From Nocardiopsis sinuspersici (GTDB taxonomy: Bacteria; Actinomycetota; Actinomycetes; Streptosporangiales; Streptosporangiaceae), in contig VWVT01000012.1 in NCBI GenBank assembly GCA_008638415.1, positions 124,001-188,000 on the forward strand: DNA of 64,000 bases, written 5' to 3'. Positions within the stretch are counted from its first letter, which is position 1. The number at the start of each line of letters is the position of its first letter. The position numbers and the translations under genes are program-made. A model generated the notes under the pieces. The model had not been told where the DNA came from. It was given only the letters and a program-made list of their open reading frames with translations, and made no database searches. This document shows positions 49,454-63,619 of the stretch, piece after piece.

Positions 49454-50902
49454 ATGGGATTGTTCACCACTGCCGCGCAGATGAGGACGATTCCCCGGTC
49501 CTCACGTTTTTCCAACGGGTCCGTGTCCTTCTGGTTCCGGGAGACCGGCCTCCCCGAGCGCCGTGCGCCCCTGCCGGGCACCGCCGACTACGACGTCTGC
49601 GTGGTCGGAGCCGGGTACACCGGCCTGTGGACCGCCTACTACCTCAAGAAGGAACAGCCGGACCTGCGGGTGGCCGTGGTCGAACGGGAGTTCGCCGGGT
49701 TCGGCGCCTCCGGCCGCAACGGAGGGTGGCTGTCGGCCGAGTTCGCGGGCTCGCGTGAGCGCTACGCGCAGTCACACGGCAAGGCCGCGATGATCGCCCT
49801 GCAGCGGGCGATGATGGACACCGTCACCGAGGTGATCTCGGTGGCGGAGGCCGAGGGCGTCGACGCCGACATCGTCCGCGGCGGCATGCGGCTGGTGGCC
49901 ACCAACGCCGCCCAGCGCGAGCGCCTGGCCGAGGACATCGAGTACCTCCAGGAGTGGGGCTACTGGCCCGACGACATCCACCTGGTGGAGGGCGACCACG
50001 AGCCCCGGCTGGCGGTGTCCGGCGCGGTCGCCTCCGCCTACTCCCCGCACGCCGCCCGCGTGCACCCCGCCAAGCTGGTCACCGGCCTGGCCCGGGTGGT
50101 GGAGGACCTGGGGGTGATGATCTTCGAGGGCACCGCCGTGGAGGAGATCCGCCCCCGCGGCGCGACGGCGCGTCCGGCGGTCGTCACCGAGCACGGCACC
50201 GTCTACGCCGACCACGTCGTGCGGGCCACCGAGGGGTTCACCTCCACGCTGCGCGGCCAGCGCCGCGACTGGCTGCCGATGAACTCCTCGATGATCGCCA
50301 CCGAGCCGCTTCCGGCCGAGCTGTGGGACAAGATCGGCTGGGAGGGCCGCGAGGTCCTGGGCGACGCCGCCCACTCCTACGTCTACGCCCAGCGCACCGC
50401 CGACGACCGCATCGCCATCGGCGGACGCGGGGTCCCCCACCGCCTCGGCTCCGCCCAGGACCAGGACGGCGCCACCCAGCCGCAGGTCATCGCCGGGCTG
50501 TGGCAGGCGCTCGTCCGCATGTTCCCCGACGTGGCCGAGGTGCCGGTCGAGCACGCCTGGTCCGGCGTGCTGGGAGTGCCGCGCGACTGGTGCCCGGCCG
50601 TGCACATGGACACCGAGACCGGTCTGGGCTGGGCGGGCGGCTACGTGGGCAGCGGCGTGGCCACCAGCAACCTGGCCGGGCGCACCCTGCGCGACCTGAT
50701 CCTGCGCCGGGAGACCGACCTGACCCGCCTGCCCTGGGTCGGCCACCAGGTCCGCACCTGGGAGCCCGAGCCCCTGCGCTGGGTGGGCACCCAGGTCATC
50801 CACGGGCTGTACCGCACCGCCGACCGCCGCGAGTCCCGTACCGAGGACAGGGCCCACACCTCACGCCTCGCCGAGATCGCCACCCGTATCGCCGGCCGCT
50901 GA
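49454..50902 (+). CDS. FAD-dependent amine oxidoreductase (DAO family, PuuB-like)
   Basis: This flavoenzyme of the D-amino-acid-oxidase family has the dinucleotide-binding motif YDVCVVGAGYTGLWTAYYL near residue 48, then FGASGRNGGWLSAEFAGS, a signature shared with gamma-glutamylputrescine oxidases. The C-terminal FAD contact is WAGGYVGSGVATSNLAGRTL. Start choices are ATG 49454 (482 residues, after GGGGGG) and GTG 49427. It likely oxidises a secondary or primary amine to an aldehyde, with the aminotransferase at 47257 handling a related amino group. The exact substrate is inferred only from family and context. Confidence 0.83.
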   Translation: MGLFTTAAQMRTIPRSSRFSNGSVSFWFRETGLPERRAPLPGTADYDVCVVGAGYTGLWTAYYLKKEQPDLRVAVVEREFAGFGASGRNGGWLSAEFAGSRERYAQSHGKAAMIALQRAMMDTVTEVISVAEAEGVDADIVRGGMRLVATNAAQRERLAEDIEYLQEWGYWPDDIHLVEGDHEPRLAVSGAVASAYSPHAARVHPAKLVTGLARVVEDLGVMIFEGTAVEEIRPRGATARPAVVTEHGTVYADHVVRATEGFTSTLRGQRRDWLPMNSSMIATEPLPAELWDKIGWEGREVLGDAAHSYVYAQRTADDRIAIGGRGVPHRLGSAQDQDGATQPQVIAGLWQALVRMFPDVAEVPVEHAWSGVLGVPRDWCPAVHMDTETGLGWAGGYVGSGVATSNLAGRTLRDLILRRETDLTRLPWVGHQVRTWEPEPLRWVGTQVIHGLYRTADRRESRTEDRAHTSRLAEIATRIAGR

Positions 50903-50973
50903 GCCTTCACCGGACAGCCGGTCGCCCGCGCGAGAGGCCCCGCCCACGGCGCGGCGGGTGCCCTCGCATCTGC

Positions 50974-52063
<1,090 letters not shown>

Positions 52064-52075
52064 GAAGGCAACACC

Positions 52076-52857
52076 GTGAGTGTCACAGCGCCCCAGGGCT
52101 TCCGCGCCGCCGGAGTCGCCGCGGGCCTGAAGGACGACGGCGCCCGGGACGTCGCCGTCGTCGTCAACGACGGCCCCTCCCGTGCCGCCGGAGCCGTCTT
52201 CACCACCGCCGACGACAAGTCCGCCCCCGTCCTGTGGTCCCAACAGGTCGTCGCGGGCGGGCGCGTGCGCGCCGCCGTCCTCACCTCCGGCGGGGCCAAC
52301 GCGGGCACCGGTCCCCCCGGCTTCCAGGACGTCCACGCCCAGGCCGAGCACACCGCCGACCTGCTGGCCGACTCCGCCGCCGAGGTGGTGCTGTGCGCCA
52401 CCGGCCCCGTCGGGACCCGTCCGCCCCTGGACGCCCTGCGCCAGGGAGTCACCGCGGCCCTGGCCGAGGCCTCGCGCGGCGGGGGACTGGCCGCCGCCGA
52501 CGCCATCCGCACCACCGACACCGTCGTCAAGATCGCCTTCCGGCGCGGTGACGGCTACACCGTCGGCGCCATGGCCAAGGGCCCCGACGCCTCCCTGTCC
52601 TCGGCGCTGTGCGTGCTCACCACCGACGCGGACGTCACCGCCGACCAGTGCCGGCGCCTGCTGCCCGACGCCGTGGGCAAGACCCTCGACCCTCTGGCCG
52701 CCACCAACGACACCGTGCTGCTCATGGCCAGCGGTGCCAGCGGCACCACCCCCGAGGAGGACGCCCTCGCCGCACTGCTGACCGAGGTGCTGGCCGAACT
52801 GGCCACCCAGATCGGCGCCGACACCCCCGCCACCGAACACGACCGGGCCCAGAACTC

Positions 52858-52861
<4 letters not shown>
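52076..52861 (+). CDS. argJ: Truncated, divergent ornithine acetyltransferase ArgJ
   Basis: The 261-residue product aligns by eye with the first two thirds of ArgJ, which normally has about 380-400 residues: [40 protein letters not shown] and [19 protein letters not shown]. The autocleavage region, normally KGAGM followed by a short stretch and ATML, reads [14 protein letters not shown]: about five residues are missing and the nucleophile Thr position is Ser. Everything after [10 protein letters not shown] is lost, including the C-terminal substrate-binding domain. The frame is clean and overlaps argB by ATGA. It is probably inactive as an acetyltransferase, or has changed function. GTG 52076 follows AGGAAGG. 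Confidence 0.75.
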
Positions 52862-56547
<3,686 letters not shown>

Positions 56548-56605
56548 CCTTGTACGCGCCGCAACCGCAGTCGCCGCACACCAACGAACACCCGAGGGGG
56601 AACCC

Positions 56606-57539
56606 ATGACCGAGCGCGTCGTACCCGCCTACCTCTCCTTCGCGAGAGTGCCACTGGCTTCAGCCGGTGGGTGAATCGCCCTGTCAGCCAAGGCGTGCTA
56701 CTTTTGGCCATGGTCCGGTAACCGAGGGCCATGGGGTCGGGCAGGCCCTGTCAGGACGTGGAGCCTTCGGGGGTACCCGGGCGACGAAGCGTCAACCGCC
56801 AGCGACCTCTGTGCTTAGAGGTTGTCGGATCCTCCCGGCTTCGGCAGGGAGAGGATGCCAAATGGACCGCTACCCGCTGGTCTCCGTGCCCTCGCGCCCG
56901 CTGATCGTCAAGCACCTTGCCGACGCCGCCCGGTACCACGGCACCACCATGGTCGCCCACGGCTGCACCGGCAGGGGCAACGACCAGGTCCGCCTCGAGG
57001 CCGGGCTCGCCGCCCTCCTCGCCGAGCTCAGGGTCCCGGCCCCGGTCCGCGGCTCCGGTGTGACCCGCGACAGGGCCATCGCCTTCGCCGAGGACGGGGG
57101 GCCGCCGATCGACGTCAGCAGGAAGTCGCCCCACTCCATCGACCAGAACCTCTTCGGCCGCGCGGTGGAGACCGGTTTCCTGGAGGACATCCGGAACGGT
57201 CCCGTCGAGGACCTCTACGACTACACCCAGGACCCCGCCCAGGAGCGCGAGCCCGACGAGCTCGTCTACGACGGCCTGTGGTTCTCCCCGCTCAAGGACG
57301 CGCTGCGGACCTTCGTCACCGAGGCCAACAAGAACGTCACCGGCGACATCCGCATGGTCCTGCACGGCGGCCGCGCCGTGGTCACCGGCCGCCGCAGCGA
57401 GGCGTCCCTGTACGACTACGGCCTGGCCACCTACGACACCGGCGACACCTACGACCAGTCCCTGGCCCGCGGCTTCATCGACGTCTTCGGCATGCCCGCG
57501 AAGATCGCCCACCTGCGCGACCAGCGCCGTACCAGGTAA
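56606..57539 (+). pseudogene. argG: Argininosuccinate synthase, disrupted
   Basis: ATG 56606 starts MTERVVPAY, the ArgG N-terminus, but homology stops exactly at 56632 and a stop follows at 56672. Homology resumes at ATG 56862 with [20 protein letters not shown], which lies about 80 residues into normal ArgG. The ATP-binding SGGLDTS region is missing and an IS-like remnant sits in its place. A second in-frame loss of about 100 residues occurs at 57258-57263, where YDYTQDPA...EPDE joins straight to [11 protein letters not shown]. The C-terminus ([20 protein letters not shown]) is intact. The surviving 225-residue frame has a good ribosome site but cannot bind ATP, so I call it inactive. Confidence 0.8.
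56633..56861. mobile_element. 229-base element, resembling an IS200/IS605 end remnant, inside argG
   Basis: The segment lies exactly between the two blocks of ArgG homology. Its left part holds the stem CCACTGGC-TTCA-GCCGGTGG (about 56652-56671), then GTGAATCGCC. Its right end holds a stem in CCTCCCGGCTTCGGCAGGG and finishes GAGGATGCCAA, like right ends and reRNA 3' ends of IS200/IS605 elements, which often end in GATGTCAA. It follows CCTAC, near the TTAC-type target. No transposase or TnpB reading frame fits inside, so it would be a non-autonomous or decayed copy. Confidence 0.5.
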
Positions 57540-59024
<1,485 letters not shown>

Positions 59025-59032
59025 TCCCGCCC

Positions 59033-59127
59033 GTCGCCCTCCCGCCACCCTCAACGGCCGGCCTGCGGCCGCGGTAGTTCTCCCTGTCGCCCTCCCACCA
59101 CCCTCAACGGTCGGCCTGCGGCCGCGG
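59033..59127 (+). repeat. Two copies of a 42-base unit downstream of argH
   Basis: Copies at 59033-59074 and 59086-59127 (period 53) differ at two positions. Each begins GTCGCCCTCCC and ends GGCCTGCGGCCGCGG. They are a local tandem duplication of a GC-rich unit. Confidence 0.7.
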
Positions 59128-59138
59128 CGGCTCTCCCC

Positions 59139-59177
59139 CGTTCGGGCGCGCGTCCGCACCGGACGCGCGCCCGAACG
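59139..59177. terminator. Long perfect hairpin ending the arginine operon
   Basis: 18-base arms (59139-59156 and 59160-59177) pair without mismatch around a CAC loop, giving a very stable hairpin. No T-run follows. Confidence 0.65.
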
Positions 59178-59421
59178 CGTTCGTACGGCTCCCTCCCGCG
59201 ACCGCGTCCACGGCGCCCGCGTTCTCCTCGCGCCCATTTTGGAATTAGCCCCGCGAGGTCGGTGAGAGTGCGATAGCGTCCTGAGTCTGTGGGCACCAAG
59301 CGTGGTGTGCCCTGTGCGCACCGTAGTGGCCTCCCCGGCTCGGGGACCGCCGGCGTACCAGCCCGGTGCGCGGTGCACCCACGCTCGACAGGCGCCGCGA
59401 CCAGTCCGTGGGAGGAACGCA

Positions 59422-61950
59422 ATGGGGAACACGGGAGGCACCGGCCGAGGCGGCATCAGGGCTCAGATCAACAAGATCGTGCTGATCCCCAGCATCACCT
59501 TCCTGGCACTGTTCGTCGTGCTCAGCACGGCCACGCTCGTCCAGGCGGTGTCGCTGCGTGCCGCGGTCGGCGACGGACGGGCCGGCATCCAGCTCGCCGA
59601 GGCCCTCACCCGGCTACAGGAGGAACGCCGGCTGAGCGCCGAGTACCTCGCCGCGCCCGGAGAGGACGGGCGCGAGGCGCTGACCGAGGCGGCCGACCGG
59701 ACCGACGAGGCGCTCACGTCCGTACGCGAGCTGCGCGACGACCTCGGGGACCAGGACGATCCGGCCACCGCGCCCCTCGTCGAGGACTTCTTCGCGTCAC
59801 TGGACGCCGTCGACGAGCTGCGTACCGAGAGCCTCTCCGACCCCGGCCCGGCCGACGACGCCGTCACCGCCTACACCACCGCCATCGAACAGGGCATCCT
59901 CCTCTACGCCAGCACGGCGCGCTCCCTGGACAACGGGCCCGCCACCGCCGAGGCCGCCGCCACCACCGACCTGATGTGGGCCCAGGAGAGCTTCAGCCAC
60001 GCCGACGCGCTCATCGGCGTCGTCCTCGCCGGGGACGCCCTGGACCGCGACCAGCAGGTACGGATCGCCGCTCTCATCGCCGACGCCCGACACCGTGTCG
60101 ACACCGTGCACCCCGGCGCCGACGACCGCGGGTCCTCCGCGGTGGGCGCCCTCGCCGGGAGCAGGGCATGGCAGGACGCCCTCGCCATCGCCGACACCCT
60201 CGCCCGCCACGAGGCGCCCGTCAGCGTCGACCCCGCCACGTCCGAGCAGACCCGCGACTCCGAACCGCCCTCCGGGGCCGGTGACTGGCGCGAGCACGCC
60301 GACCAGGTCAACGCCGCCATGGGCGAGGCGACCACCGAGCGCGCGGGCTCCGTCGTCGGCGCCACCGAGGACGCCAGCTCCTGGATGCTCACCCTCGCCG
60401 TGGGCGGCAGCATCCTCTCGCTGTTCGCGGGCACCCTCGCCTACGGTGTGGCCTCCCGCTCCGCCGGGCGGCTCACCTACCGGCTCGCCCAACTGCGCGC
60501 CGACACCCTGGGCACCGCGCGCAGCGACCTGCCCCGCATCGTGCGCCGCCTGGAGGCGGGCGACCCCGTCGACCTCGACACCGAGATGAAGCAGCTCGAC
60601 CACGGCGACGACGAGGTGGGCCAGGTCGCCGACGCCTTCAACATCGCCCAGCGCACCGCCGTGGGCGCCGCCGTCAAGCAGGCCGACATCCGTGCGGGCG
60701 TCAACCGGGTCTTCCTCGGCATCGCACACCGCCACCAGTCCCTCCTGCAACGCCAGATCCAGCTTCTGGACCGCGTCGAACGCGAGGAGGAGGACCCCGA
60801 CCTGCTGGAGAGCCTCTTCCAGCTCGACCACCTGGCCACCCGGGGCCGCCGCCACGCCGAGAACCTCATCATCCTGGGCGGCGCCCAGCCCGGTCGGCGC
60901 TGGCGCCGGCCCGTCCCGCTCGTGGACGTCCTGCGCGGCGCCATCTCCGAGACCGAGGAGTACGCCAGGGTCCGGCTGACCTCCGCCCCCGACCTGTCAC
61001 TGTCCGGCGCCGCCGTGGCCGACGTCATCCACCTGCTCGCCGAGCTCGTCGAGAACGCCACCGCCTACTCGCCGCCGCACACCGAGGTCACCATCGCCAC
61101 CGAGTCCGTGCCCAGGGGCGTGGCCGTGGAGATCGAGGACCGCGGCCTGGGCATGACCGAGGAGGTCCTGGCCAACTCCAACAGGACGCTCAGCGAGGCG
61201 CCCGAGTTCGACGTCATGACGCCCGGCGCGGACTCGCACCTGGGACTGTTCGTGGTCGCGCGCCTCGCCGCCAAGCACGACATCCGGGTCCAGCTGCGGC
61301 ACTCGCCCTACGGCGGGACCCGGGCGGTGGTGCTCGTCCCCAACGCCCTCGTCGCCGCCTCCTCCACCGCACCCGAGCGGCCCCGCGCCGCCGTCCGGCA
61401 GGGCACCCACTCAACGGTGCAGGAGCCGCCGGGGCCGGAGGAGCCCGCCGACCTGCTCGCCGTGGGCGAGCCCTCACACCACGTCCGCCCCGTGCTGCGC
61501 CCGGTGCCCCGGCACGGCGGCGACGACGGCGGGCGCGTGGCCGAGAACCCCGGCCGTACCCCCCTGCTGCGCCGGGTCCCCCCGCCGACCCCCGAACCGC
61601 CTTCCGCGCCCGCGGAGCACGGCACGCACCCCGACGCCGGTCCCTCGGCCCCCGCCGAGCGGGTCGGCACCGGACCGGGCCGCGCCGGACTGCCCAGGCG
61701 CAGGCGCCAGGCCAGCCTCGCCCCTCAACTCATGACCGAACCCGTGGTGGAGCGGACCGACCCCGCCCCGGCGGGTTCCGACGAGAGGACCCCCGAACAG
61801 GCACGGCGGATGATGAACGCCTTCAGCGCCGGGACCCGGCGCGGTCGGGCCGCGGACATCGACGCCGACGTCGACGCCGACAGGCGTGGACACAGCAGTG
61901 ACGGTCAGGTCGGCGTGAGCGCCGACGATCACATGGGAGAGAGCGACTGA
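59422..61950 (+). CDS. cvnA: Conservon sensor kinase-like protein (CvnA type, NIT-HAMP-HATPase)
   Basis: The 842-residue membrane protein has helix 1 near residue 20-42 (IVLIPSITFLALFVVLSTAT), an extracellular NIT-like helical sensor (about 45-310), helix 2 near 322-342 (LTLAVGGSILSLFAGTLAYG), a HAMP linker, and an ATPase domain with N-box HLLAELVENATAYSPPHTEV, then VEIEDRGLGMTEEVLANSNR and SHLGLFVVARLAAKHDIRVQ. No classical phosphoacceptor H-box is evident (the helix reads FLGIAHRHQSLLQRQIQLLD), as in other conservon kinases. A 200-residue Pro-rich tail follows. ATG 59422 follows GGGAGGAA. It heads cvnABCD. Confidence 0.88.
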   Translation: MGNTGGTGRGGIRAQINKIVLIPSITFLALFVVLSTATLVQAVSLRAAVGDGRAGIQLAEALTRLQEERRLSAEYLAAPGEDGREALTEAADRTDEALTSVRELRDDLGDQDDPATAPLVEDFFASLDAVDELRTESLSDPGPADDAVTAYTTAIEQGILLYASTARSLDNGPATAEAAATTDLMWAQESFSHADALIGVVLAGDALDRDQQVRIAALIADARHRVDTVHPGADDRGSSAVGALAGSRAWQDALAIADTLARHEAPVSVDPATSEQTRDSEPPSGAGDWREHADQVNAAMGEATTERAGSVVGATEDASSWMLTLAVGGSILSLFAGTLAYGVASRSAGRLTYRLAQLRADTLGTARSDLPRIVRRLEAGDPVDLDTEMKQLDHGDDEVGQVADAFNIAQRTAVGAAVKQADIRAGVNRVFLGIAHRHQSLLQRQIQLLDRVEREEEDPDLLESLFQLDHLATRGRRHAENLIILGGAQPGRRWRRPVPLVDVLRGAISETEEYARVRLTSAPDLSLSGAAVADVIHLLAELVENATAYSPPHTEVTIATESVPRGVAVEIEDRGLGMTEEVLANSNRTLSEAPEFDVMTPGADSHLGLFVVARLAAKHDIRVQLRHSPYGGTRAVVLVPNALVAASSTAPERPRAAVRQGTHSTVQEPPGPEEPADLLAVGEPSHHVRPVLRPVPRHGGDDGGRVAENPGRTPLLRRVPPPTPEPPSAPAEHGTHPDAGPSAPAERVGTGPGRAGLPRRRRQASLAPQLMTEPVVERTDPAPAGSDERTPEQARRMMNAFSAGTRRGRAADIDADVDADRRGHSSDGQVGVSADDHMGESD

Positions 61951-61951
61951 C

Positions 61952-62386
61952 ATGGTGGGCAAGAGCATGGCCGCGGACAACCTGGACTGGCTCCTGGACG
62001 ACCTGGTCGACCGCGTCGTCGGTGCCGAGCACGCGATCGTGCTGTCGGCCGACGGGCTGTTGCTCGGACGCTCGCGAGGGCTGGTCCCGGAGGACGCCGA
62101 GCACCTGTCGGCCCTGGCCTCGGCGTTCCAGAGCCTGGCACGGGGAACGGGACGGCACTTCGGCGGCGGCGACGTCCGCCAGACGGTGGTGGAGATGGAG
62201 CACTCCTACCTCTTCGTCACCGCGGCGGGCGCGGGAGCGTGTCTGTCGGTACTGGCCACCGAGGACGCGGACGTCGGGCTGGTCGCCTACGAGATGAACC
62301 TGAGGGTCAAGCGGGTGGGCCAGTTCCTCACGGCCGCGCCGCGCAGGCCCGGTCAGCTCACCGCCACGGGAGGAGCCGGTTCGTGA
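61952..62386 (+). CDS. cvnB: Roadblock/LC7 domain protein (CvnB type)
   Basis: This 144-residue cytoplasmic protein has the Roadblock/LC7 fold, whose relatives act as GTPase-activating partners of small GTPases. It has LDWLLDDLVDRVVGAEHAIV, LSADGLLLGRSRGLVPEDAE and LFVTAAGAGACLSVLATEDA. The stop lies in a GTGA overlap with cvnC. Its likely partner is the GTPase encoded by cvnD, as in mycobacterial and Streptomyces conservons. Confidence 0.9.
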   Translation: MVGKSMAADNLDWLLDDLVDRVVGAEHAIVLSADGLLLGRSRGLVPEDAEHLSALASAFQSLARGTGRHFGGGDVRQTVVEMEHSYLFVTAAGAGACLSVLATEDADVGLVAYEMNLRVKRVGQFLTAAPRRPGQLTATGGAGS

Positions 62387-62871
62387 GCACGTCCGAAGAG
62401 CGGTACGGAGTACGCGCACCCGACCCCGGCGACGACCCGGCGGACCAGGCGCCCGGCCGCCGGTCGGCACCGTGGCACCGGGGCCGCGGACATCCCACAT
62501 CCGAGGGGCCGTCGCTGGGGGTCGCGCTCGGCGACGCGCCCACGGGTCCCCTGGTGCGGCCCTACACCATGACCCGGGGCCGCACCCGTCCGTCCACCGG
62601 CCCGCGCCTGGACCTGGTCACCATCGTGGTCACCGCGCGCGACCTCAAGGAGCGGAACAGGGAACCGGAGCACGAGGCGATCATGCGTCTCTGCCACAGA
62701 CCGATATCGGTGGCGGAGATCTCCGCCCGGCTCGACATCCCCCTGACCGTCGTCAGGGTGCTCCTGGGAGACCTCCTCGCCGACGGCGACGTGCGGACCA
62801 GGGCGACCATGACGCAGCTTCCCGAGAAGAAAGTACTTCAGGCGGTACTCGATGGCATCCGCAGACTCTGA
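62383..62871 (+). CDS. cvnC: DUF742 protein (CvnC type)
   Basis: The 162-residue product has a disordered charged N-terminus of about 60 residues and a C-terminal winged-helix-like DUF742 domain: PLVRPYTMTRGRTRPSTGPR, then HEAIMRLCHRPISVAEISAR and the recognition-like LDIPLTVVRVLLGDLLADGD. It overlaps cvnB by GTGA and cvnD by 20 bases. Such proteins join the kinase-GTPase complex at the membrane; direct DNA binding has not been established. Confidence 0.9.
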   Translation: MSTSEERYGVRAPDPGDDPADQAPGRRSAPWHRGRGHPTSEGPSLGVALGDAPTGPLVRPYTMTRGRTRPSTGPRLDLVTIVVTARDLKERNREPEHEAIMRLCHRPISVAEISARLDIPLTVVRVLLGDLLADGDVRTRATMTQLPEKKVLQAVLDGIRRL

Positions 62872-63448
62872 GACCAGGCCGCAGGAGGCGATCCCCCAGG
62901 CGGTCAAGATCATCATCGCCGGGGGGTTCGGCGCGGGCAAGACCACCCTGGTCGCCTCCGTCAGCGAGATCACCCCTCTGAGCACCGAGGAGGTGATGAC
63001 CGAGGCCAGTTACGGTGTGGACGACATCGGGGGAGTGGAGCACAAGACCACCACCACGGTCGCCCTGGACTTCGGCCGGATCACCATCAACGACGACGTC
63101 GTCCTGTACCTGTTCGGCACCCCCGGCCAGGACCGGTTCTGGTTCATGTGGGACGAACTGGCGGAGGGGGCGCTGGGCGCGGTCGTCCTGGCCGACACCC
63201 GCCGCCTGGACACCTGCTTCCACGCCGTGGACTTCTTCGAACGGCGGGGGGTGCCGTTCGTGGTCGCGGTGAACCGCTTCGAGGGCTCCACCGTCTACCG
63301 TGAGGAGGAGGTCCGCCAGGCGCTGGACGTCTCCGCCGATGTACCCATCATCCTGGCCGACGCCCGCGAGCGCGGATCCTGCAAAGAGGTGCTGGTCGAA
63401 CTGGTCACCCACGTGATCCGGGGGCGCGATCCCGTCATGAGCGGCTGA
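62852..63448 (+). CDS. cvnD: Conservon small GTPase (CvnD type)
   Basis: The 198-residue Ras-like GTPase has the P-loop IIIAGGFGAGKTTLVASVSE near residue 20, a switch region TTTTVALDFGRI, switch II LFGTPGQDRFWFMW near 88 and the base-recognition segment VPFVVAVNRFEG, in which the usual NKxD reads NRFE. ATG 62852 lies inside cvnC, giving a 20-base overlap. It completes the four-gene conservon (kinase, roadblock, DUF742, GTPase). I see no cytochrome P450 gene downstream, unlike some conservons. Confidence 0.92.
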   Translation: MASADSETRPQEAIPQAVKIIIAGGFGAGKTTLVASVSEITPLSTEEVMTEASYGVDDIGGVEHKTTTTVALDFGRITINDDVVLYLFGTPGQDRFWFMWDELAEGALGAVVLADTRRLDTCFHAVDFFERRGVPFVVAVNRFEGSTVYREEEVRQALDVSADVPIILADARERGSCKEVLVELVTHVIRGRDPVMSG

Positions 63449-63517
63449 TCTCCGCGGGGTACCACCCCGGGCGCTCCCTGCGGATTCGATCCGGTATACG
63501 TTCGGAGGGACACGCCC

Positions 63518-63619
63518 ATGAAACAGGGTGCCGAACGCTACAATGTCGCGGCAGTGACCACCGTCCGACCGGGCACCCCCATCCGCCTCTCATCTGAATC
63601 CTGGTATGCGAAACTCTGA
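63518..63619 (+). CDS. Possible 33-residue small protein or leader peptide
   Basis: ATG 63518 follows GGAGGG by seven bases, one of the best ribosome sites in the region, and opens 33 codons: MKQGAERYNVAAVTTVRPG then TPIRLSSESWYAKL, ending at TGA 63617-63619. It overlaps the chelatase-like start at 63606. A -10-like TACAAT (63539-63544) lies within it. It may be a translational leader for the downstream gene or a small protein; I know no family for it. Confidence 0.35.
   Translation: MKQGAERYNVAAVTTVRPGTPIRLSSESWYAKL

Larger units (their letters stand above)
59025..59421. other. Spacer between argH and the conservon
   Basis: These 397 bases hold a duplicated 42-base unit (59033-59127), a large terminator hairpin (59139-59177) and, from about 59230, a less GC-rich stretch likely to hold the conservon promoter. 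I see no gene. Confidence 0.5.
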
